A DNA stretch of 64,000 bases. It comes from Ulva prolifera (lineage: Eukaryota > Chlorophyta > Ulvophyceae > Ulvales > Ulvaceae). The position numbers and the translations under genes are program-made. The stretch is taken from positions 1,204,856 through 1,268,855 of the forward strand of contig CM041198.1 in assembly GCA_023078555.1 (NCBI GenBank). Reading direction: 5' to 3'. Shown piece by piece: positions 35,191-45,131 of this stretch. The notes under the pieces were generated by a model that saw nothing but the letters and a program-made list of their open reading frames with translations, was not told the DNA's origin and made no database searches. Each line of letters opens with the position of its first letter. Position 1 is the first letter of the stretch.

Positions 35191-36100
35191 CAGTTTCACA
35201 GCGCATCATAACATCATCAATACTGCTTGCGACCGATTGAAAGCTTTCAAGCACGATTGCTTGATGTGCCAGGTTGCACGTGCTCCCCCGTGTCTAGTAT
35301 TCAGCTGGTGATCAATGGTGGCTAGGGGTGGACATGTGGCCGTCCACATTTGCCCCACACCTATCTCTGTATCTATATCGAGAAAGATACTGTGCACCTG
35401 AGCAGGCGCATGTTTTGTCAGTCAGGATCCATGGCGGCCGTGCACGGATGACTCTTGATCATCTGATCATGAGAGAGGCAGCTATGAGACTGTCATGCCC
35501 AGGGAACCCTGAGAACCCTCTGGGGCAGTCATCAAGCATGCATCCTGATCTCCCTGATCACAGGGGCAGCTAGCATCAACGCCATGGCAGCTGCTAGGCA
35601 CCCTCAGTGGCGGGCTGCTGGTGATTAACCCCATCACCATCCAGGTAATCCCCACTGCACATCCACCACATGGTATATATGCCATAGGGCATGCACAGTG
35701 AGGCACCATATGGTGGATGTACAGCTACATGGTGAGATTTCCACCAGCAGCAATATGATGCTGTGTTACAGCCGAGAAACACATACACAATTGGACTGTC
35801 ACATATGCATTTGTTACATGTGCATCCCATCCTCATCAGCTGTCAACTAACCCTGCGGGGTTGGCACTTGTAGCTCATCACAGACTCCAGCCGGGCACCA
35901 CAATGAAAAGAAACCCCACTCCCTACCCCCTATTTCAGCAGGCATCCCTTTTCACCATGTGTACCACACACTGGGATAGACACTATTCCATGCACACAGA
36001 TCGCACACACTATTCCATGCCATCATCCAGCACACAGCTGTCCCCCACCACATCCTACACACTGCATCGCCATCATCCTTGTCACACACAGTGTCGTGTA

Positions 36101-36226
36101 TGGGTGCCGTTGCGTGGGTGGGTGGGTGTGTTGGTGTGTGCTGCGTGGGGTGGGTTCCTCTGGTTGTTGCGGGTTCCTCTGGTTGTTGCTCGCGGTGCTA
36201 CCTGCCTTGCTTGCTTTGTCCTTGTA
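36101..36226 (+). repeat. LINE 3'-tail copy, sense, with 17 bp target-site duplication (one mismatch)
   Basis: The copy contains a duplicated GGTTCCTCTGGTTGTTGC-like segment and ends CGCGGTGCTACCTGCCTTGC then TTGCTTTGTCCTTGTA. ACACACAGTGTCGTGTA (36084-36100) and ACACACAGTGTCGCGTA (36227-36243) flank it. The sequence to the left (CATCCTTGTCACACACA) looks like an older tail, so it landed in a previous insertion's end. Confidence 0.8.
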
Positions 36227-36264
36227 ACACACAGTGTCGCGTATTTGTGCTGCCTGCGTCACCA

Positions 36265-36310
36265 TGTGTGCTACAAGGATAAAGGTGGCAAGGCGGGCAG
36301 CACCGCGAAA
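36265..36310 (-). repeat. LINE 3'-tail copy, antisense
   Basis: GTGCTACAAGGATAAAGGTG followed by GCAAGGCGGGCAGCACCGCG. CA-rich DNA extends to its right as in longer copies. Confidence 0.65.
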
Positions 36311-36504
36311 GAAGCAAGCAGACCAAGCGCACACCTAGACACCCACGCACGCCACACCCATCACGCACAGAACACCCATCACGCCCTCAGCAAACGACAC
36401 AGATCCGCAGACTGCCAAGCACACACCCACAAACACACACACCCACACACGCACACACGCACACGTCGCCATGTGTGTGTCCTTGCAACACAGGGCTGCA
36501 TGTG

Positions 36505-36671
36505 TCACAAGGACAAAGCAAGTAAGGCAGGTAGCACCGCGAGCAGCAACCAGGGGATACCGCACACCACGCAACAAGCCACACGCATCACACACCAACA
36601 CACCCACGCACCGCCAGCACTCGCGCCGGCCACAGCCACACAGCCACACACACGACCATACACACCCACAA
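36505..36671 (-). repeat. LINE 3' fragment, antisense, with 15 bp perfect target-site duplication
   Basis: ACAGGGCTGCATGTG is present at 36490-36504 and 36672-36686. The 167 bp insert holds the antisense tail (TCACAAGGACAAAGCAAGTA) and the CA-rich 5' part of the family (GCCGGCCACAGCC region). The left flank GTGTCCTTGCAACA is itself an older tail end. Confidence 0.88.
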
Positions 36672-37436
36672 ACAGGGCTGCATGTGCGACCCAGGAGAAA
36701 CACCGCATGTGGCTGTGCCATACTGCAGTACGCTATACTACAGTGCCCACCGGCCCGAGCACACGTAGCTGTGCAGCCCGACCAGGGCGTCCCTTGCACC
36801 CGCTTGTGGCTGGGCTTTCACAGCTGCTTTCATGTTGCAGTTTCGGCGCTGGATTGTTGCATGGCCCACTTTCACTGTGCTGCGCGCCTCAGCACTTCAG
36901 CCATTGTGGTGCTGCTACAGAAAGAGGGTGACTCACCAAGGTTTTAGTATCCTTCAGGAATCTTGGACGATGCGACACACTTGGACATGCGATGGACTTG
37001 GAAGCATGCACATGTGCCGGCAGCGCAGGGTGGCTGGCCCGAAGTCGAAAATTCTACATACGGATTGATGACCAGGGAGGGCTTCTGTGTGGTCAGCAAC
37101 CACATGATGGGCAGTGATGTAATTGATGCCCCGCCGCCTGGTGCTGCATCCTCGCGGGCATGGCAAGAGGTGTGAAACAGTATGCAAATCTGGTTCTACT
37201 AAGCCATATCCTGATCGGAGCTTGCGAAGTCGTCCAAGAAATGGTACGCCACGAAGTCAGAGGCAGAGACACACCAAAGGCAGTGCATGCTGACTGCGGT
37301 GATGACCACACAGCTGAACGTGGACGGGTTTGACCTGTGGCCGCACCTGCTGCCCTCCCGGTGCTTGTTCTTGTTGTTGTGCGTCTCCCCGGCGGTGCAA
37401 CCGGCGTCTAGATCTCCGACTTTGACAACATGTGGC

Positions 37437-37482
37437 AGTCCAGTAGCATAGCGGTCATATCACTGGACAGTTCCTTGTAACA
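37437..37482 (+). repeat. tRNA-like hairpin motif (copy 3) joined to a LINE tail
   Basis: CAGTCCAGTAGCATAGCGGT then CATATCACTGGACAG is followed at once by TTCCTTGTAACACAG. A tRNA-like head fused to a LINE 3' end is the usual build of a SINE. The unit is very short, so this is tentative. Confidence 0.4.
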
Positions 37483-37611
37483 CAGTTGAGCGCGAAGGGC
37501 CGTGAATGGCGGCGTATGAAGTGAAGTGAAGTGGTGGAAGCGGGGTCCGTACATGAGATCTCATCTAGACCGGTGTCGCTGGGGCTGTCTTGGGCGATGG
37601 CGATTGAGCGA

Positions 37612-37796
37612 GTGTGCGTTACAAGGACAAAGCAAGCAGGGCAGGTAGCACCGCGGGCAGCAACCAGCTGGTAGGGGAACCGCATACCCACGCAACAAGC
37701 CACACGCAGCACACACCAACACACCCACGCACCGCCAGCACCCGCGCCGGCCACAGCCACACAGCCACACACACGACCACACACGCCCACAAACTC
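37612..37796 (-). repeat. Long LINE-tail copy, antisense
   Basis: It begins GCGTTACAAGGACAAAGCAA and runs through the CA-rich region (CCGGCCACAGCCACACAGCC). Its reverse complement matches the copy at 61.77-61.91 kb closely, including GGCTTGTTGCGTGG. Confidence 0.75.
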
Positions 37797-37813
37797 ACAC
37801 AAGCATCCCACCC

Positions 37814-37926
37814 TTGTTGTGCCTTGGCGTTGGCTGTTGCTCTCCTGCTGCGTGCGCATTGCGTTGTTCGTGCTCTCCCTTTTGGTCCTGGCGGTGCTAC
37901 CGGCCCCTCCGGCTTTTTCCTTTGTA
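37814..37926 (+). repeat. LINE 3' fragment, sense, with 17 bp perfect target-site duplication
   Basis: ACACAAGCATCCCACCC occurs at 37797-37813 and 37927-37943. The 113 bp insert reads GCCTTGGCGTTGGCTGTTGC ... CCGGCTTTTTCCTTTGTA. It is a distinct subfamily from the neighbouring long copy and matches the antisense copy at 60.70-60.81 kb. Confidence 0.9.
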
Positions 37927-38279
37927 ACACAAGCATCCCACCCAACACCCACAGGCACACCCTCACGCCCGCCCCCACCCGCACCCCGCCCACCAGCCAG
38001 GCGCAAGAGCCCCGAAAGAAAGCACACGCAGCCAAGGCCGCATTGAGCGAGTTTGTGCCCGGCAGCGTGCAGCGTGCAGCGTGCAGTGTGCAGCGTGCAG
38101 CGTGCGCTGCAATGCATGCTGATGTGCTCCTGTGCTGTGCCGTGTGCATGTGCTTCCGGATTCAGGGTACCTGTGCCCGCCGTGGTTTGCGACGGAAAGT
38201 GAACCAGTGTTTTTTTCAATCTGGATCTGGATGTGGCGTGTGTGTGGGTGTGTATGTGGGTGTGTGTGGGTGTGTGTGG

Positions 38280-39255
38280 GTGTGGGTGCAGAGTGTCATT
38301 AGGGTTTAGTTGTTGGCAAACACAGATGATGACATATGAATGAGGGTCCCTGGGCCGGAGTCCATACTTGACATGTGGTCCCGGTTATCCAAAGGCGTCC
38401 AAAATTGTCAAGGTCCAATGAGGATGGCTAGTAAATGCAGGTGCACTTTACTGTATGTATCTTATCTGCCCTGCAGGAGCCCTACTTTACATACGGCATC
38501 CGCCCTGTCTACCCTGCAGGAGCCCTGACACCAGCAGGCCAGCATATGCTGTCACCAGGGACACGCAGATGATTACAGCTAGCATGCCTCAACAAACAGT
38601 GCAATTTCCAATCTGCCATCACAAGCACATCTGCCAGGAGATCAGACCTGCCAGGATGCAGATCAGCAACGACAGATTCAGGTTTACTTTACTTTACAGA
38701 TCAGTCAATTGCAATGACCCTGACCATAGGCACTCCGGCACCATGCCGCACACCAACACAGTACAGGCATACACACCCTTGAAGTCAGAGAGATTTGCGA
38801 ACAACAGCCTGGGTTCGCGAGCAATGCCTTGTCGATGGAGCAACGCGACGTTGTTGCCAACGCGATCGTATGCGCAGCTGTAACGTGGCGGACGCCACCA
38901 GTGCACTTGGTGGAGCATACAGGCTGTGCATAGCCGTGCACGCAGGCATCAACGTGTTCACTGAAGCGCACCGACGCCACCTGCATCGCCACGGTGAGGC
39001 AAGCGCTGGTCACGCGCCAATCGTTTTGCGCGCTGTCATTGCAAGAAATACGTGCACCTGGCTGAATCTGCCAGCTTGCAGTTGGAATGCTGCAACGTGG
39101 CACGGACGCATTATTGAGCTTGGCAAACATTAGTGGTGCACAATTACGGTACTTATACCTATGTTGAAACTTTCGGACGTCACACTAGCTCAGTCAACGC
39201 CGATAGCATCAGCAACTATTGCTTGTTGAGGCCACAAAGTCAGCTTAAACTCCGG
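38280..39255. other. Non-coding upstream region of the secreted-protein gene
   Basis: No gene or LINE tail was recognised. CCCTGCAGGAGCCCT is repeated at about 38470 and 38514. The last few hundred bases should contain the promoter of the gene starting at 39256. Confidence 0.35.
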
Positions 39256-42200
39256 ATGCGTACCATAACCGCTGGATCACTTTTACTGTTGGCATGCTGC
39301 GCCGTCGACGGACGGGATCTCGACTGGGATGCAAGCATTGCCCAGGTGCAAGCTGTGCACACCGGCGACAGGTCTTCGGAGGCCGCAGGCTTGACGGAGC
39401 TTCGTCACCACCACAAGCATCACAAGCATCACAAGCACCACCACAACGACGAATGTGAAGAGGGAGAGTGGCGAAAGAGAGCGTTGAAATTGATAGACGA
39501 GGCGCCAGCCGCTGGTGATCTTCCGCTTGTCGATTCGCGACAAGATGTGTGACCTGTCATATATCACACGCCAGACTTCATTATGAGCTATTCTGACCTG
39601 AATTTTCGTATTGCTGTCCCAGTGTTGGAAGGCGACACCGTCGTTTCCTTGCACCTACGCAGGGTCAATTGCAGGGCTGTTTCCGGATCTTCACGGACAT
39701 GCCAAGTTCGAGGCATCCGGCTTGACGTTTTTCAACGGCAGCTACATTGTCGTTTTTGACTCCCTGCAAGAACTCGGAGTTGTACAGCCAGCCCTCGAGT
39801 ACCTGGGTTCCGGGAACTATCTGGCAGGAGAGGCAGGCCCCGAATCAAGCTACGAGGCGATATGCGTTCGCACCAAGACAGGTGCGCTGGTGTTACTGAC
39901 TATCACGCCCGCATGTTGATTGTGTGGCGATACAGCCTGACTTGATCCCCTGGACATCTCTTGTTTGAATGCCCAGCTGTGTGCAGCAGGGGAGTCGGGG
40001 CCGCAGCGTTACACCATTCGATTTCTGAACACGAACTGGCCGCCATTATTGAAAGGGACTCCTTCACGCAGCTCACATTCATCATCTGTGCCCATGCTGC
40101 TGTTTTGCAAGTAGGCCAGCAGAATGCAGGCTATAACTGCACAGCGTCATGAGGCAGTTCCTTGCGGGCATCACAAGTGCAAACTACCGTAAAGAGTATA
40201 CCTCTTCACACTTACTGCACATCCTTTTCACACGCTGACCACAGTCAGCGGACCCATGGCTTTCCAGTCAGAGAGGAACCCAGCTTCCCACTGGTGCCGT
40301 CTGCATAGTCACTTGATGTACCAGGAGCCAATTCGCACTGGAACATGCGATCATGGATGTGATTGTAATATGTAAATAGTGCTGTTTGCAGACACGCTTC
40401 TGGCGATCAATGAAGGCAAGCAGGAGGGCACAGTATGGTATGCCAAAGCCCATGAGCTCCAGATCACGCCTGATGGGTCTGTCCAGCAGCTCCAGGAGTG
40501 CCACATAGATTTCCCGCTTCCAGAGGGAGACAAGAAGGGATGGGAAGGCGCAGAATATATCGACAAGGGCCCGGGCGGAGAATTTCTGCTTGGACTCTGC
40601 GAGGGCAACCACTGTGAGGTGTGTCATGCAACCAGGCCTCGCGGAAGTATACACTTCTGTGGCCACTGCATGCGCTCAGCAATTGTTGTTGCACTGCACC
40701 CTCTGCTGTGTATCCTCTGCACGGTCAAAACATATCGGGGCAAGTGTGCTCAGGGCATGCAGCATGCTGCACAGGATTCTGCATAGACCTCACGAGCTGT
40801 ACGCGTGTATCTCGCATCAGGCTGTATGAACAGATACCGGCAGCACAGACCATCATGCGAGTAAAAGAAAGCGTGCCGGTCCACCCTTGTAGGTATGCAT
40901 GGACTTTTGTCCACACGAGTCGCCGGCGGTGGTGTTGTGACCATGTGCTGTCGTTGATGGGTTGTCTGCTTACTGCCCTGCACTGTGTCCTAGATCTGAG
41001 CAATATGACGTTTCTATGAAACCCCCCGCGTTCAAGGCGGATACAGGCACAACAGCGTGCGGCAGCGGATCATCATGGCACTGCTTCATGAGAAGTGGTC
41101 ATGCAAACTGGTGCCATGCAAGCAAGAATTGGTCAATCTACATTTCAGCCACAACATGCGCTGGTATCTTTGCATCATCAGCGCAATGATGCATGCAATC
41201 TGCGCTTTCAGTGCAACGACGAATCTCTGACTGCAGGGATATCCTGTCAATCTTCACGGAGCCTCCGCCTGACCGTTTGTGGCTGCAGGGATCAAAAGGC
41301 CGTGGCAAGGACCGGGGCAATGGCCAGATTGCGGTGGTCAAGCTCACTGACGGTGACGGCTTGCGCGGCAACTCATCTTGTGAATGGAAGACAGAGAAGG
41401 TCCTCAATGTCCCCAAAACTGCCAACTTCCTGGACTATTCCGATCTGGCTATCCAGAAATCCGCCATCAGCTCGATTGCACGAGTGCTGATCACATCTCA
41501 AGAGGATGCGGCTGTCTGGGCGGGGCTCCTGGACACTGAGAAGTTCGAGTTTGTTGGGGAGGGAGTAGTGCTTCACTTCCCGAGGAGTTCTGATGGCTGC
41601 CATATGGTTTACTGTAACATCGAGGGAGTGCACTTCATTGACGAGTACGGCGCTGCTTCCTTCCTCTTCTTCTGTCGCACTTTTCCCTGCTGCAAACATC
41701 ATTCAACCTCCTGCATAAGCTGGTTCATGTGTCGGGCTGTCAGGCTTGTGTTCCCTTCATCTGTCAAGCAACTCACATGACCTTGGCCTCTCCCTCTTTT
41801 TGAGACCTTGCAGCAGATATTTGCCTGATGCGTGTCGGAGTTGCGTCGCCGTGCCTGTGTGTTGACTTGTTTCAGCTCGAGCTCCAATTCTGCCTGCGTG
41901 GTGTGCCCGGTGCCTCCGGCCTGCAGCTTGGCAGTGGCTATGCGAAGTGGCATTGTGACAGTGAAAGTGCAGTCGCAACAAAAAAGTCGCTCGCCATGCG
42001 CCATGGCTGCACTAGCGGATGCTTGTCTCAACACGACCAGGAAGCTGGGATCATGTACGCTCATGGACGGTCTCGTTCCTGCGCACTGTCCCGCCCAAGC
42101 ATTCACCCCACGGATACACAGTCAAAAGGGCAGCCGCTCCATTAGTTTGTTGCTTTCAGCCACAATGAAGTTCTTTCCACCAGGCTGGATCAATGGCAAA

Positions 42201-42334
42201 TGGCTGTTTGCAGCATTCGCATCATGACAGTCACCGACAAAGCCAAGAAGAATCAAGACTGGCGCTGCGTGGCAAAGGACCAGTCCATCCAGACATTTGC
42301 TCTACCACAGAACAGCGATTTGTGGAAAGGATGA
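39256..42334 (+). CDS. Secreted propeller-like protein with His/Lys-rich N-terminal region, 5 exons
   Basis: Exons: 39256-39546, 39623-39881, 40392-40618, 41289-41644, 42214-42334. All phases agree, giving 417 residues. A signal peptide (MRTITAGSLLLLACCAVDG) is followed by HHHKHHKHHKHHH (51-63). The rest repeats a pattern seen in secreted beta-propeller-like proteins of algae and other protists: GLTFFNGSYIVVFDSLQELG, SSYEAICV, HIDFPLPEGDKKGWEGAEYI, LLGLCEGNHCE, SKGRGKDRGNGQIAVVKL, NFLDYSDLAI, SSIARVLITSQEDAAVWAGL, VLHFPR and MVYCNIEGVHFIDD. It ends RIMTVTDKAKKNQDWRCVAK and SIQTFALP. The last join (GA|C, donor GTACGG) restores the family's FIDD(I)R-SDK-like sequence. The function is unknown; an extracellular or secretory-pathway location is inferred. 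The family call is from memory of the motifs. Confidence 0.82.
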
Positions 42335-43213
42335 GCATCACAACCAGGCCGTGTCGATCAGGACTACAGGGCGAGGACCAAGGTTGAGGTGACACTGCGA
42401 GCGCCAAACTTTGCTCTGATCGCTGACATGTGGGTCTTGCAAGCTGATGGAGGGTGAGCCTGCTCTGAGAGGCAAGCGCCTTGGCTGTGCTCCCTTGAAA
42501 ATTTCGTAAAAATGATGGGATGGACTGACTGGGGGTTGCTTGTTGCGTTCTTGGCCTAGCCATTTCTACCATTTGTGAACACGTGCCATCCTTGCACGCA
42601 GCTGCAATTGGCAGGTCCCAGGACTCGTAGACTGCTTTCTCTGCCTACGTTGGGGTTTTTATTTGATATCACCAACATTTTCTGTGTGATGTGTTTGTGG
42701 CAATGTGTGAGCATGCCATGCGCAAATGAAGTGCAAAAATGCTCCTGCATTGTATTGTAATGTGTTTGTGTTGGCCAGTGCATTCTTGCCGTCGATTCTC
42801 AAAGCAAGTGTGTGACAGTTGCGCACTAGTGTCCAGGCACTGCTACCGAAGCAGCATTGGCTGTGTTAATACAGGCCATGGTGGGCCCAAGGGAAGGTGT
42901 GGTAACCTGACCATTCAGGTCATCACTGTGTCTCCACCTGCAGGTTTATATTTGCCTCGAACAGAAGCGGGCGGATGTTATACACCAGATCACCAGTGCT
43001 GGTTCGGTGGTGACGGCTGGCATTCGTGGGGCCACCGATGTCTACCAGGCGCACCACCTAAAAGCATTGATATGCAATTGCAAGCATTGTATTGTCAAGA
43101 ACGTCGACTCCTGAATACAGCACAGCGCCACAGTGTACAATACACGCAACGATTGCGATTGTGGCAGGGCAGAGGGAAGTTACTATCTTGCCACACGCAC
43201 AGCATGCCTGACA

Positions 43214-44334
43214 TCATTCAGCAAAGGATCCTAACGGCTTTAACACCAAACGCTGCCCAGCTACGTCCACATATAAGTATGCATATTGCCACTCACCATC
43301 TGTCTTGAACATGTCAGCTGACACAACTCCACGTTTCCCATTGCCAGACACAAAAAATTGCACTTGTGTGTGCTCGACCTTATTACTGTCCACGTACGAG
43401 TTGTGTGAGATTCTCCTGCGCTGATGTCGGCCCCCTTCACCACCATAGCCTGCACCAGTACAGCAGAGTCAGGGCTCGCAAACAGGATAGGGATAGGCAA
43501 TGCAGATTTGAAGATGAATCATCTGCCCAGCTTTCTAGAAGTCTCTTTTCAGGAGGTCTGAGGAATCGACAGGTACGGGCTGAGCACCTTTGATGGTGCT
43601 GCCGAGCACTGCACTGACCCTGAAGTCCTCTCGGACTGTATCTAGAGCTCGATTAAACACAGCCGTCTCTGGGGTCTCGACGAAGAATTGGGAGTACACC
43701 AGATACAACAGGAAGGCCGAAACGCCATAGGCTGCAAGTATAACAACGCTCCAGCCAGCAGCCTCGGGTCGGCTTACTGGTGTCACTTTGGTTGAAATCT
43801 CGGAATCCTCCTCCTCTCGATATACTATGCTCTGTCTTTGCTCTGCGTTGGCCGTCCGATCCTGCAGATGCTTGGCTAGTGGCAGCAATTCGGACCCTGG
43901 TGTACTGACGCATCCATGTGACTGAAGCCAAGCCGATTTGACATTACCTGTTCTGACTTCTCCAACAAGGGAAAGCTAGAGTGATGAAGGGTGCGTTGTT
44001 GAGTGCTTGGTAAGGTGCGGGCTCGGCTTGCACAGCCATCCTGTAGTGCTGGCGTGCTGTCAGCGACACTGAGAGCCAGCTATACTGGTATGAGTACAAG
44101 TCAGAGGCACACCCGAAATATGTAGCTCAGAAAGTAGCTTCGGCGATGGTGCAAGTATACGTTAGCATCTGATGGCTTCCATGCTGGTGCTTCGCGACCA
44201 ATGCAGAGTCGTCTGCATAAACCTTCGTTTGCTATGCGACTGTGAAAGTGCGAGCTACACGGCTGGAACGCATACAAAGACCTGACCCTGAAAAAACATG
44301 CCACTTTACCAGCCGTCTCTGTGACGGACTGCAT
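43214..44334 (-). CDS. TIM21: Mitochondrial import inner membrane translocase subunit TIM21, 3 exons
   Basis: Exons: 44334-44113, 43975-43588, 43449-43214. Phases agree, giving 281 residues. Exon 1 gives an Arg-rich, acid-poor leader (FFRVRSLYAFQPCSSHFHSR) suited to mitochondrial targeting. Exon 2 ends with one membrane segment (about 146-170, GWSVVILAAYGVSAFLLYLV). After it the TIM21 intermembrane-space domain follows: ETAVFNRALDTVREDFRVSA, LGSTIK|GYGGEGG, then VEHTQVQFFVSGNGKRGVVS, a Met/Phe turn and WQYAYLYVDVAGQRLVLKPL. TIM21 links the TOM and TIM23 translocases and respiratory-chain complexes. The C-terminal strand set is read without an intron. The exon 1 assignment rests on phase and leader character and is the least certain part. 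Confidence 0.9.
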
Positions 44335-45002
44335 CTGGCCTCAACGTAGTCAAGAAATTTCGACGTTCCGTATCGTTTCACATCTGGCACTCAGCAATCA
44401 ATGAAATTTGACATCACAGCGGGCGTTGAACGTTCTGCTCGCTCGAGATGCAGCGCGCGCAACACAGTTGGCCTTCCATCATCTCCGTAACGCACTCCCG
44501 CGCGGCTGGGACTGAGCTGGACATGCATGGTGGAATAGATCTACAGCATGAAAACATGATTGTGCGGTCCTGCACTTTGTGAAATCCAAAGCACATTAAT
44601 CAAATTACAGGCATTGTAAGACAGGAATCAGTGCGGCGCCTTCATTATAGTATTTCGCGCTGCTGTCATGGGACCAACCTTGGAAAAAAATGCTTAAGTG
44701 TGTGCATCCTTGTGATCCGATGTAACCACCCTCGCTAGGGATGCGTATCAGGTAGATAGGTCATTGTGTCCGATGGTAATCGCTACCTTCGTGCCGCCGT
44801 ACTCTTCAGTAGCACAGTCTGTGGCGGGGCTACGTATATGCAGGCATTAAACCAGGCAACCAACTTCTGGAATGCCCTCAGAGTTTCAGAAACTTAACAA
44901 ATTCATATCTTTGCTAGATCCTTCCAAAGCTAGCCTGGCGTGGTGGACCGCGGGGCCGAACTCATGAAGACATGGCGATGCTCTTGCTGTCGCAGATGAA
45001 AT
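44335..45002. promoter_or_regulatory. Divergent region between TIM21 and the LamG membrane-protein gene
   Basis: TIM21 starts leftward at 44334 and the surface-protein gene starts rightward at 45003. The 668 bp between holds only short chance ORFs. No specific control element was recognised. Confidence 0.4.
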
Positions 45003-45097
45003 ATGAACATTGGCGTCCTGCTCTGCTTCGCGCTCGTCCGATGGGACTGTGTGCTAGCCACGTCCTTCCAGAGCATGGATGTAGTCTGCCAGAACTG

Positions 45098-45131
<34 letters not shown>

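Noticed and set aside
45102-45130. Polyproline domain encoded by the C run
   Set aside because: A donor and acceptor flank the run and splicing it out joins the exons in phase, so an intron is preferred; transcript data are still needed.
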